This document shows positions 28,359-36,847 of a stretch of DNA of 64,000 nt, one piece after another. The notes beneath the pieces were generated by a model, which saw only the letters and a list, made by a program, of their open reading frames with translations, was not told the origin of the DNA and made no database searches. Every line of letters starts with the position of its first letter. Positions within the stretch are counted from its first letter, which is position 1. The DNA comes from Fischerella sp. CENA71 (GTDB lineage: Bacteria > Cyanobacteriota > Cyanobacteriia > Cyanobacteriales > Nostocaceae), in contig JANBVI010000032.1 of the NCBI GenBank assembly GCA_024239075.1, positions 109,891 through 173,890 of the forward strand. Direction: 5' to 3'. The translations under genes and the position numbers were made by a program.

Positions 28359-29261
28359 TCAAACTGGAGATGGAAAACCCTGTAAATCGTTATTATCCAG
28401 TATGCTATGTGGTGAGGTTGAAGTATACTGTCGCATTGTTGTTTGCACAGTTTTTTCGGTTGTGTAAATTGGTTTTGTACCACTAGTTACCTGATTTGTC
28501 CACCACACATCCTGAGTTTGTACCGCTGCAAATCCTGCTGCAACCATCCATGCATCCACACTACTATTTGCATACTCACGAATATAAGGTTCTTCAAATA
28601 CATCATGAAGCCATTCTGTTTGACGTAGGGTCTTCTGGTTCCCATCTAAGATTACCACTTGTCCACCAACGCGTAATAAGCGAAATGCTTCACGCAGAAT
28701 CGCCTCAGAAATTGCTGTTGGAGTCTCGTGAAACAACAAACTCGCTGTTACTAAGTCAAAAGAGTTACTTGGCAATTTCGTATTTTCCGCACAACCATGT
28801 CGCCAGTGTATATGTAAATTCTCACTTTCGGCTTTATGAGTAGCTCTGACTAACATGTAAGGGGATAAATCTAAACCAATAACTTCGGCGTCAGGAAAAG
28901 CCTGCTTGAGCATTAATGTTGTCGAACCGGTACCGCAGCCTAAGTCTATGATCCGTTGCGGCACAACTTTTATCGCATCAATCAAAGCTTGACGTATCCA
29001 AGTTTCATTCGGTGGTAAAACGTATTGGGTAATAGCATCATAGCTAACCGCTGCACCAGAGTTGAGATATCCGCCCTCTATGCCGTGGAAATTTTGGCTA
29101 CTGTAGTAAGTAGGCATTATCACATCAGCGCGTCGAAAGCGATCGCTTTCTTTCTGCCAATCCACACTCTTGGCGTAACGCTGTAACTCTTCTTCATCGA
29201 TGAAAAGACTTACTACAGGTGATAAAAAGCGCTCCCAGATTGTATTATTACGAACCACCAT
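28359..29261 (-). CDS. class I SAM-dependent methyltransferase
   Basis: 300 aa. After an N-terminal helical part of about 95 residues, the methyltransferase core starts with RIIDLGCGTGSTTLML (motif I, about 108-123) and continues with EVIGLDLSPYML (motif II), FDLVTASLLFHE (motif IV) and LRVGGQVVILD (motif VI). This is the Methyltransf_11/25 pattern, common for small-molecule O-, C- or N-methylation. It is first in a two-gene unit with the HAD protein. The substrate cannot be read from the sequence. Confidence 0.85.
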   Translation of the reverse strand: MVVRNNTIWERFLSPVVSLFIDEEELQRYAKSVDWQKESDRFRRADVIMPTYYSSQNFHGIEGGYLNSGAAVSYDAITQYVLPPNETWIRQALIDAIKVVPQRIIDLGCGTGSTTLMLKQAFPDAEVIGLDLSPYMLVRATHKAESENLHIHWRHGCAENTKLPSNSFDLVTASLLFHETPTAISEAILREAFRLLRVGGQVVILDGNQKTLRQTEWLHDVFEEPYIREYANSSVDAWMVAAGFAAVQTQDVWWTNQVTSGTKPIYTTEKTVQTTMRQYTSTSPHSILDNNDLQGFPSPV

Positions 29262-29530
29262 AGGATTTTTGATATTTGATCAGCTTTTGAAGTTGTATCT
29301 ATAACATTCATTTTATTTACAAACTTTAATATATTTTTGTCGAAGCAGGTTTTTTATTGAGAAATCACATTGACATTCAGATTATTCTTGTACTACAAAT
29401 GTATTACTAAGCAACTACCTGGCAAAGGTAGCGATTTATGATTTCAAAAGTTATGATCAGTTATTTTTATAACTTATTGTCTTTTGTCAACAACTACCAA
29501 GCAAATACTAGCGAATAATTTTGCAAAAAT

Positions 29531-30712
29531 ATGCCTTACGAAAAGTTAGAAATATCCACAGCATCCCCTGTTTTATCTTGGGCAAATCACCCCTTGGGTT
29601 CAGAAGAAATCAAGATGGCAAAAAATGTGGCTTCACTACCATTTGTATTTAAACACGTGGCATTAATGCCAGATGTTCACTTAGGTAAAGGTGCCTTAGT
29701 TGGTTCTGTGATTGCAACCAAAGAAGCAATTATTCCTGCGGCTGTGGGTGTTGATATTGGTTGCGGTATGGCTGCTATCAAAACACCATTTCAAGGAGAG
29801 CAATTAGAAGGAAAACTCAAGAAAATTCGCTTGGATATTGAAGCAGCAATTCCTACAGGTTTCAACGACAATAAAGAAGTTGAAAAATCTGTAACTAATT
29901 GGCAAAAATGGCGAGAGTTTAAAGAGTTGCATCCAGGAGTACAAAACTTACAAGAAAAAGCGATGCGACAAATGGGTTCTCTCGGTGGTGGAAATCACTT
30001 TATAGAAGTTTGTCTCGATACAGAGAACCAAGTTTGGTTAATGCTGCATTCTGGTTCACGTAATATTGGCAATATGCTGGCACAGTCTCACATTAGTACA
30101 GCTAAAGAATTAGCAAAAATGGCAGGTAACAAATTACCTGATCCAGATTTAGCGTACTTTGTGGCTAATACACCAGAATTTCAATCTTATTGGCATGATT
30201 TACAGTGGGCGCAAGAATATGCACGTTTTAATCGCGATGTGATGATGGTGCGTTTCAAGCGCATTCTCGAGAAGCATCTAGCGGGTGGAAAGGCGACAAA
30301 ACCTTTATTAGAGGTAAATTGCCATCATAATTATGCTGAAAAAGAATTACATTTCGGTGAGGAAGTATATGTAACTCGCAAAGGTGCTGTTCGCGCTCAA
30401 ACAGAAGATTATGGCATTATCCCTGGTTCAATGGGGGCAAAATCCTTTATTGTAAAAGGTAAAGGTTGTGCTAATAGTTTCTGTTCTTGTAGCCACGGCG
30501 CTGGACGTTTATTATCAAGAAATAAGGCAAAAAATGTCTATACTCTTGATGATTTAATAGATCAAACAAAAGGCGTAGAATGTCGCAAAGATACAGGTGT
30601 TTTAGATGAAATTCCGGGAGCGTATAAACCTATCGAGCAAGTAATGGCAAACCAAGCAGATTTAGTAGAAGTTGTAGCTACATTGAAGCAAGTTGTTTGT
30701 GTCAAAGGTTAA
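29531..30712 (+). CDS. rtcB: RtcB family RNA ligase
   Basis: 393 aa. RtcB joins RNA 2',3'-cyclic phosphate (or 3'-phosphate) to 5'-OH ends using GTP and Mn. Metal-binding and catalytic residues are visible: C78 in VDIGCGM, H156 in GGGNHFIE, H173 in HSGSRN, and the presumed guanylylated His in CSHGAGR near residue 320. The length is typical of the shorter bacterial clade. It is an isolated gene with a terminator downstream. Whether it repairs or splices RNA in this organism is not shown. Confidence 0.92.
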   Translation: MPYEKLEISTASPVLSWANHPLGSEEIKMAKNVASLPFVFKHVALMPDVHLGKGALVGSVIATKEAIIPAAVGVDIGCGMAAIKTPFQGEQLEGKLKKIRLDIEAAIPTGFNDNKEVEKSVTNWQKWREFKELHPGVQNLQEKAMRQMGSLGGGNHFIEVCLDTENQVWLMLHSGSRNIGNMLAQSHISTAKELAKMAGNKLPDPDLAYFVANTPEFQSYWHDLQWAQEYARFNRDVMMVRFKRILEKHLAGGKATKPLLEVNCHHNYAEKELHFGEEVYVTRKGAVRAQTEDYGIIPGSMGAKSFIVKGKGCANSFCSCSHGAGRLLSRNKAKNVYTLDDLIDQTKGVECRKDTGVLDEIPGAYKPIEQVMANQADLVEVVATLKQVVCVKG

Positions 30713-30796
30713 GTCAGTGAACAGTTAAAAATTAACAATTAATATAATGAGAATTATATGATAACGATAACAGCTAACTGATTTATACGCAGAAAT

Positions 30797-30829
30797 AAAA
30801 ACCCGATTTCTTACAGAGATCGGGTTTTT
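30797..30829. terminator. bidirectional intrinsic terminator after rtcB
   Basis: A perfect 11-bp stem AAAAACCCGAT / ATCGGGTTTTT with an 11-nt loop. T-runs are present on both strands. It lies 84 bp after the rtcB stop. Confidence 0.8.
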
Positions 30830-30864
30830 GATATTTTTAACATAAAGATTCCCAAAGCACAGTT

Positions 30865-31008
30865 ATGACAATTAAACACAACAGAATAATTCCCAAAGGA
30901 ACAATGCACAAGATTAGGGAAAATTCCATCGAAGCAATTCGTCTATTTCAAGAAATGCAAGCACCCAAACAACTCGAAAAATTACAAAAAGCAATGGGCT
31001 ACTTTTAA
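30865..31008 (+). CDS. possible 47-aa protein
   Basis: ATG frame MTIKHNRIIPKGTMHK... with an amphipathic C-terminal helix (EAIRLFQEMQ...LEKLQKAMGYF). It lies just after the rtcB terminator, with no clear ribosome site. The helical end resembles the last helix of a TPR-type protein, so a gene remnant is equally possible. Confidence 0.3.
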   Translation: MTIKHNRIIPKGTMHKIRENSIEAIRLFQEMQAPKQLEKLQKAMGYF

Positions 31009-31059
31009 AAATGCTCAAATATTTTAGTATTCACTTCATGAATTATTAGCTTAATTAGA

Positions 31060-31105
31060 TTTGTAGTAAGCTCTTAAATTTAAGCACTAAAGTTCTTACT
31101 ACAAA
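31060..31105. repeat. foldback repeat, same family as 11215-11272
   Basis: TTTGTAGTAAG...CTTACTACAAA inverted ends around a degenerate inner part (GCACTAAAGTTC). It lies just beyond the parA stop and may end transcription of the minus-strand cluster. Confidence 0.65.
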
Positions 31106-31120
31106 CTAAATTTCATAGCT

Positions 31121-32017
31121 CTATGTATACATTCTGAGCTTTTGCAACAATTCTTGGGTTAACTGAGAAAAGGATTTAGAACCTGATGATTGAGGAGCAT
31201 TTAAAATAACAGGCATAAAACTATCAACAGCTTTTGCAACATTTACATCAACTGGAATTTGAGTTTGACATATTTTTTCTGCACCAAAGTCTTGATGAAC
31301 ACGTTGCATCACTTGTTTGTAGTATCTACCAGTTAACAAATTAGCATTCGACATTGTAAAGACAATTCCCAGCATTTGAATATCAATTTTAGCTTCGTGT
31401 TCGTGGCTTTCTTTCAACTGGGCTACACGTCTTTCTAATAACTGAATACCAACTACAGACAAAGGTTCAGGCTTCGCGGGAAGAATATAGAAATTACTAG
31501 TAGCTAAAGCACTACGAGTCAAAAGATTATATCCTGGAGCGCAGTCTAGAATAATAAAATCATATGCTTGACGCACGGGTTCTAAAACTTTACTCAACAA
31601 GACTCTTTCAAAACGATTCCAAATAGTTTCAAAATCTGTCACACCTAAATTAATCGCCTGATAGTGCAGCATTTCCGAAACTACAAATTCATCATACAAA
31701 TCAATATCTCCTGGTAACAAATCTAATCCTGGGAGATTACAAACCTGGGATTGAATGATGTCTTGAATTGTATGTTTTTGTTCTGGCTCTGGATTGATAA
31801 TTTGATCTATCAGATACCTAAATGTCTTTCTATGTTTCCGGCGCTTCGCAAACTCCATCGGCGACATGAGACTCAGTGTTGCACTAATTTGGCTATCTAA
31901 GTCCAGTACAAGTACTCGTTTGCCATGTTCTTTCGCTAAACAAGTTGCGATATTGACGCTGAGAGTTGTTTTACCAACCCCACCTTTCATATTTGCAGTT
32001 GCAATTACATATCCCAT
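31121..32017 (-). CDS. ParA/MinD-type ATPase
   Basis: 298 aa. Deviant Walker A MKGGVGKTT (about 10-18), A' LVLDLDSQISAT and Walker B FIILDCAPGYN are all present, as in ParA/Soj partition ATPases that bind DNA as dimers. No ParB gene or evident parS follows. It is the last gene of a five-frame minus-strand cluster (wHTH-like, AAA+, RNase D/Cas4-like, FtsK, ParA), 151 bp after the FtsK frame. It may position or partition the complex on DNA, or act independently. Confidence 0.85.
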   Translation of the reverse strand: MGYVIATANMKGGVGKTTLSVNIATCLAKEHGKRVLVLDLDSQISATLSLMSPMEFAKRRKHRKTFRYLIDQIINPEPEQKHTIQDIIQSQVCNLPGLDLLPGDIDLYDEFVVSEMLHYQAINLGVTDFETIWNRFERVLLSKVLEPVRQAYDFIILDCAPGYNLLTRSALATSNFYILPAKPEPLSVVGIQLLERRVAQLKESHEHEAKIDIQMLGIVFTMSNANLLTGRYYKQVMQRVHQDFGAEKICQTQIPVDVNVAKAVDSFMPVILNAPQSSGSKSFSQLTQELLQKLRMYT

Positions 32018-32168
32018 TTCTTAAATCCTTTGATCACGCATTCCCATCTAATTGACATAAACATTTTGTTGTTGAGCCAAAACTTTTGGTAATTTTAAGA
32101 TTTTCCGACTTGCGAAAATAATTATTGATTGGGCAGTCAGCATTATACCAGCGAGGGGCGCGTTTGGT

Positions 32169-33872
32169 TTATATAGAAGGAATTTGAATATTACTAGCAA
32201 ACAGACTTTGTAACCTCTGTAGTTTAGAACCAATCTGGTAAAGTAAATCACCTTTACCTAATAAATATGCAGCTGCTGTTTCTGTACCTCCCAGAATAAT
32301 TTTTGAATCTGCTTCACTCGCAGTACGTAAAGCGACTCGCCCTGGTAAATTTGAGCGAATAATCGGAGTTACTATTTTAGCTTCAGGGCGTTGAGTGGCA
32401 ATAATCAGATGAATTCCAGCTGCTCTAGCCATTGCACCCAATCGTTTAATATTTTGTTCTAATGCTGTGCGAATTTCTTTTTCTGCCATAAAATCGGCGT
32501 ATTCATCAAAAATACAGACAATCCGAGGTAAAGGTTGGCGAGAAATTTGGTTATATGTATTTAGATCAGCATATCCGGCTTTTTCAAACTGCTGGTAGCG
32601 AGTTTCCATTTCTGTTACCAGTTCATCCATTAATTCAATCGCGCGATCGCCATCTTTGACAATAGGCGCATACAACCATGACATCTGCTCAAACTCTGGA
32701 AATGTCACTCGTTTAGGATCGACAAGAGCGATTTTAAGGTGTTGTGTAGAATAACGATAGATCAGACTGAGAAGGAGCGATCGCAAAAATTCACTTTTAC
32801 CACTTCCTGTCGTACCCCCAACCAAAAAGTGACAAGTATTCGGGTCAGATAAATCAGCTTCTACTAACTCTCCATCTAAATTTATCCCGATGGCAATTTT
32901 CACTGGTGCTGTGGCAGCAAAAACCTGTGAGTTGATATAATCTGCAAACTTGGCAACTTGTCTATCTGAACGAGGTAAATCTATACTGACATAGCCAGCT
33001 TGAGGTGCAATGAAGGGAGGATTTGTCAATCCCAACTGCACTTGCAAATCTTTAGATAAGCGCAAAATTGAGTTAACACTCACACCTAAATGAGGTTTCA
33101 GTTTCACCCGGATAAAAGCTGAACCAACAGCACATCCCTGGTAGTCAACCATAATTTTAAAAGATTGCAGAGTTGCAACCAATTCTTCACCAATAGCATC
33201 AGCATTGAAAGATTTCTGACTCTCATTTTTAGAAGAAATATCTGGTGAGACAAAATAAGTTTGACACTTTTGTTTTTGTGGACAAATTTCACACAAATGA
33301 GGCTGAGTTGTCGGTGGTGGTGGATTTGGATGAGGTGGTTCCCATGTCAGCCATTGCTGCATTTGTTGTAGCTTATAAGGAATCAGCTGATGCACAGTAT
33401 TTTCTAATTCTTCCCAAGAATATTGATACTCTTTAAACTCTGGCAAAACACAATATACCGCTGAGTCAACAGGTACTTTCTTCTTTTGCCACAGCATATA
33501 ACTATAGAGTGCTACTTGGGCTAATTGTGCGGACGGATCTACAGGTTGATAGGTTTTAAATTCAACTACACAAAGGCGCTTGAGTTCAAAGTTGAATACT
33601 AAGCAATCAAATTCTCCGACTACTTTTTGTTTGGTTCCATTCGGTAAATCAAAATGATGCTCAAGTTTACGTTCTTCTGAGATAAAAGTGTTACTAATCA
33701 GCTTTTCTGCACTACAATAGCGGCGATTGCTCACCAGCAATTCTGCAAATTTGCGAATTAGTCCTTGTAATCCTTGCCAAACATTTAATAATGGTTGTGC
33801 TTGGTTAATATCTTTAGTGACAGCTTTTTCTAAATAATCAGAAAATTTAATTTGATAAAAAAGCTGCTGCAT
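32169..33872 (-). CDS. Cas4-like nuclease C-terminal half fused to FtsK/SpoIIIE motor
   Basis: 567 aa. The first 205 residues carry the second half of a PD-(D/E)XK/Cas4-type nuclease: D89 in GEFD, E104-x-K106 in VVEFKT, Q116...Y123, and a cysteine group C194-x2-C197-x5-C203. An FtsK-type DNA translocase domain follows, with Walker A VGGTTGSGKS (351-360) and Walker B IVCIFDEYADFM. The first Cas4 cysteine and the catalytic His are in the preceding frame (33924-34718). The two frames are in the same phase, with one TAA and 17 sense codons between that TAA and this ATG. It may be expressed as a separate chain or be the rear part of a disrupted 849-codon gene. Confidence 0.85.
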   Translation of the reverse strand: MQQLFYQIKFSDYLEKAVTKDINQAQPLLNVWQGLQGLIRKFAELLVSNRRYCSAEKLISNTFISEERKLEHHFDLPNGTKQKVVGEFDCLVFNFELKRLCVVEFKTYQPVDPSAQLAQVALYSYMLWQKKKVPVDSAVYCVLPEFKEYQYSWEELENTVHQLIPYKLQQMQQWLTWEPPHPNPPPPTTQPHLCEICPQKQKCQTYFVSPDISSKNESQKSFNADAIGEELVATLQSFKIMVDYQGCAVGSAFIRVKLKPHLGVSVNSILRLSKDLQVQLGLTNPPFIAPQAGYVSIDLPRSDRQVAKFADYINSQVFAATAPVKIAIGINLDGELVEADLSDPNTCHFLVGGTTGSGKSEFLRSLLLSLIYRYSTQHLKIALVDPKRVTFPEFEQMSWLYAPIVKDGDRAIELMDELVTEMETRYQQFEKAGYADLNTYNQISRQPLPRIVCIFDEYADFMAEKEIRTALEQNIKRLGAMARAAGIHLIIATQRPEAKIVTPIIRSNLPGRVALRTASEADSKIILGGTETAAAYLLGKGDLLYQIGSKLQRLQSLFASNIQIPSI

Positions 33873-33923
33873 AGTAGAGGCTATTTCTTCTATTTTTAAT
33901 TGAGATGCGCCAATTTTAAATAA

Positions 33924-34718
33924 TTATTTAAACTTTGCTTCATCAGCAGCTAATTTTATAAATTCATCTGCTAAATAATGAAATACATTACCAATACCAA
34001 GTTTATTATTTGATGGCATAAATAAACTATTGCCACCAAAATGCTGATGTAAATAAAATAGGCGAGGACACTCAAAAGCAACTCTGGCTTTAGTAGCAGA
34101 TAAAGATAAGTTTCTAGATAAATCTTTTGAGTCCTTTGAGGAATTAGACATATGCTCAAAAATATTACTGACAGTATTCGGATTACAAAATTCTAATAAG
34201 TGTCTATGTACAGCAGCTAAATATACTGTATCCATAGCTGCATAGTGTAGCTGCTTTTCTGTTAAAGGACGCTTTTTCCAATCACTTCCCTGTTCTTCCT
34301 TATTTACATCAGAAAAGTGACATAATTCAGTAGCTAATGTCTTGAGTTGCAAGTTAGATACTTCTAAAATACCTTTACCAATCTTTCTGGCTATTTTGAG
34401 AGTGCAAGTAACATTTTGTGCAGAATTACCGCCTAAATACTTTAAATCAAAACTAGCATTATGAAATACCTTTTCAATTTTAGGATTGATCATGATTTGG
34501 TTAATAAAGTGTAAAACCAAATTAGGCTTTCCTAATACATCAAGAATATAAGCAGATTTCCCTGAATAATCGTTAGGCTCTGTCAGTACCTGAATTAATG
34601 ACAATTTTGGATAATAAGTATGCCAATCTGCAATTTCTGTATCTAACCATAGAGTTGTATACAGTGCAAATTTTTCTATCTGCGTCCTAATTGCATGAGA
34701 TTCTTTCAGGTATTGCAT
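33924..34718 (-). CDS. RNase D-like DEDDy exonuclease plus Cas4-like N-terminal half
   Basis: 264 aa. The exonuclease domain (about 1-180) has the full DEDDy set: D26 and E28 in LDTE, D91 in NASFD, and Y159 and D163 in YAAMD. The C-terminal part, FECPRLFYL (C217) to GIGNVFHYLADEF (H247), matches the opening of Cas4/RecB-type nucleases: first Fe-S cysteine and motif I His. The remaining nuclease motifs are in the next frame after a single in-frame TAA at 33924-33926. It starts 10 bp after the AAA+ gene. It is either a natural split protein or the front half of an interrupted gene. Confidence 0.85.
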   Translation of the reverse strand: MQYLKESHAIRTQIEKFALYTTLWLDTEIADWHTYYPKLSLIQVLTEPNDYSGKSAYILDVLGKPNLVLHFINQIMINPKIEKVFHNASFDLKYLGGNSAQNVTCTLKIARKIGKGILEVSNLQLKTLATELCHFSDVNKEEQGSDWKKRPLTEKQLHYAAMDTVYLAAVHRHLLEFCNPNTVSNIFEHMSNSSKDSKDLSRNLSLSATKARVAFECPRLFYLHQHFGGNSLFMPSNNKLGIGNVFHYLADEFIKLAADEAKFK

Positions 34719-34728
34719 TAGCTAAACA

Positions 34729-36786
34729 TTAATTATTTTTATTGAGTAAACAAATTAATTGATCTTGTAATTTAGCCTTGGGATTAATAATTTTTACTTT
34801 ACGTTCTTGACATAATAAATCAATCAAGTATTGGATTTCAGTTTCATTTACAGAAGGGAACTGATGAACAGATTGTGAGATTAAAGTTAGTACACCCATG
34901 TAACTTTGGGTTATAACTAGATTGAACATAAATTCTTTAACTGGTCGTAAATCTTTTTTGCCATTTGTACCATTACTATCATCTCCATCAGGATCTTGTT
35001 TAGAAACAATTCCTAAATCCTGCAACAAAGCACATTTATGTAAAATTTCAGTTTCACGAGTTAAAGATTGCAGTTCCTGTAAAGTGATAGCTTTACCACC
35101 AAGTACCAATTCCTGAGCTATAGCAGAATTTACTAAGCTATGGTAAGTTGCTAAGTAATGAACTGAAGAAAGATTTGGCTTAATGTGATGATGATTTGTT
35201 CCTTTGAAAATTTGATTATAGATTTTATAACCAGCAAGTTTTGCATTTCCTACACTGCCAATTCTAATCAAATATAATTTTTGACAAATATTTTCTTGAA
35301 TTACTTTTTGATAAGCATTCATGATATGGAAAAAGCTTGTCATGTTAGCATCTTCTGTCCAAACTATTCCTATTCTGTCTTGCTTATTGGGTGTTTGATA
35401 ACTTAAAGAATAACTAGCGTATTTACCTTTGATCAGTTTTGGCTTAATTGATTGTATTTGTAATGCTTCTAAAGCCTCTTGTAACATCCTGATTAAGTCA
35501 GATGATGCTAAAAGGCATATCTTAGCTATCTTACTTTGAATTTTCTTAAGTTCCTGCTGCCATAGAAGCTGAAATTCTGCCTTCCGATCTATTATTAGTC
35601 TAGGTTCTACTTCTTTATCTTCATTCGGATTATTCCCTTTCAATAGATAAATTTTGTAGTTTTGATATTCTACTAGTCCCAAATTAATTACATTTCTAGG
35701 GTAAGTTTTTCCAGCAGGAAAATTTTTCTCTAATACATCTCGTTCTAATGGATAAATAGATGATTCTGGTCGAGTATTAGGTTGTTGATGTAGTGGTTTG
35801 AGAAGATAAGCCCAGATTGTTTCTGCCTGCTCAAGTGTAATTGGTTTTAACCTAATTAATTTATGAATTCCTGCTTTATCTGCTGGCTGAATTCTATTAA
35901 CGTGACGGTTCCATGTATTAGTAATAACACTAATGATTATTAAAAAATTTTTGAGATTTTCACCGTGAATAGTTGTGTTTACATCAAAAAAATGTTGTAT
36001 GTCAAGAAAACCATCTGCTAACTTAGGCATGGTATCTAAATTATCAAAACACAAAACTATGGGTTGAGTTTCTGTAGAAATTCTGCCAAAATTAGCTAAC
36101 ATACTTTTAGCTTCGTCTTCTGTTTCAATGCAGTATTTAACTTTTAGAGCTTGCATTGATTCTTCACTCAAGCAATCACCTCGTAACCACTCACAGGCTA
36201 GAGAATATAGTTCTGGATTGGTGAGGTCATGCAAAACTCCAAAAAACATATCAGGATTATATATACGTGCTGTTTTATAGGTTTCCTTGAGATGTTTGAT
36301 AAATTTTTGTCGATCACTTAGTAAAAATTCCCAAATACTATCATTAAAAAATCTTTGTTTGAGGTTATGTTTGGTGAAAGCAGACAAGCTTTTTAACCAC
36401 AAGATTAATTGAGATTCTTGTCGTTCCTCTGGAATTTGAATTAAGCTATCAACAGTACACCGAAGCACATGACGCCAAATATTACCACTATCAGCCCAGT
36501 CACAAAGTATGTAGACAAAAAAAGCTTTAGAATTCAAGGTCTGTTTTAGACGACCTAATAAATGACTTTTACCAGAACCTGGATCACCTGTGAGTAGAAT
36601 AGAACGACTGCGATGATCTATCATTACTAAATCTAGAAATTCTTCAATTTCACTAATAACCTCTCTATGAATAGAATCAACTGTAAGGGATGGGTTCTGT
36701 TTTTCCTCCCAAAAATTCATTGGTTTTATATTGATCAGGTTAAAAGGATTTATTTCACTTTTAATAATGTCGTCAATAGTTGCCAT
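34729..36786 (-). CDS. AAA+ ATPase of nuclease-translocase cluster
   Basis: 685 aa. The N-terminal AAA+ module has Walker A TGDPGSGKSHLL (66-77) and a Walker B-like VLCFDNLD near residue 245, with sensor-type IIISVIT after it. The long C-terminal half is not recognised; it contains a large Lys/Glu-rich linker and a winged-helix-like end. Overall it is like P-loop ATPases of defence or Orc/Cdc6-type loaders, but I cannot place it in a named family. It lies 10 bp upstream of the nuclease gene and 61 bp downstream of the 281-aa gene, so co-expression is likely. Confidence 0.8.
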   Translation of the reverse strand: MATIDDIIKSEINPFNLINIKPMNFWEEKQNPSLTVDSIHREVISEIEEFLDLVMIDHRSRSILLTGDPGSGKSHLLGRLKQTLNSKAFFVYILCDWADSGNIWRHVLRCTVDSLIQIPEERQESQLILWLKSLSAFTKHNLKQRFFNDSIWEFLLSDRQKFIKHLKETYKTARIYNPDMFFGVLHDLTNPELYSLACEWLRGDCLSEESMQALKVKYCIETEDEAKSMLANFGRISTETQPIVLCFDNLDTMPKLADGFLDIQHFFDVNTTIHGENLKNFLIIISVITNTWNRHVNRIQPADKAGIHKLIRLKPITLEQAETIWAYLLKPLHQQPNTRPESSIYPLERDVLEKNFPAGKTYPRNVINLGLVEYQNYKIYLLKGNNPNEDKEVEPRLIIDRKAEFQLLWQQELKKIQSKIAKICLLASSDLIRMLQEALEALQIQSIKPKLIKGKYASYSLSYQTPNKQDRIGIVWTEDANMTSFFHIMNAYQKVIQENICQKLYLIRIGSVGNAKLAGYKIYNQIFKGTNHHHIKPNLSSVHYLATYHSLVNSAIAQELVLGGKAITLQELQSLTRETEILHKCALLQDLGIVSKQDPDGDDSNGTNGKKDLRPVKEFMFNLVITQSYMGVLTLISQSVHQFPSVNETEIQYLIDLLCQERKVKIINPKAKLQDQLICLLNKNN

Positions 36787-36847
36787 GTTTAGATATTTGT
36801 GTAAAGAGCGAACTACATTTAGAGATTAGTAGTGAGTTGTAAAAATT

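Noticed and set aside
31121-32017. ParA as evidence for a plasmid-partition locus
   Set aside because: No ParB gene or parS-like repeats are nearby, and the flanking genes look chromosomal.
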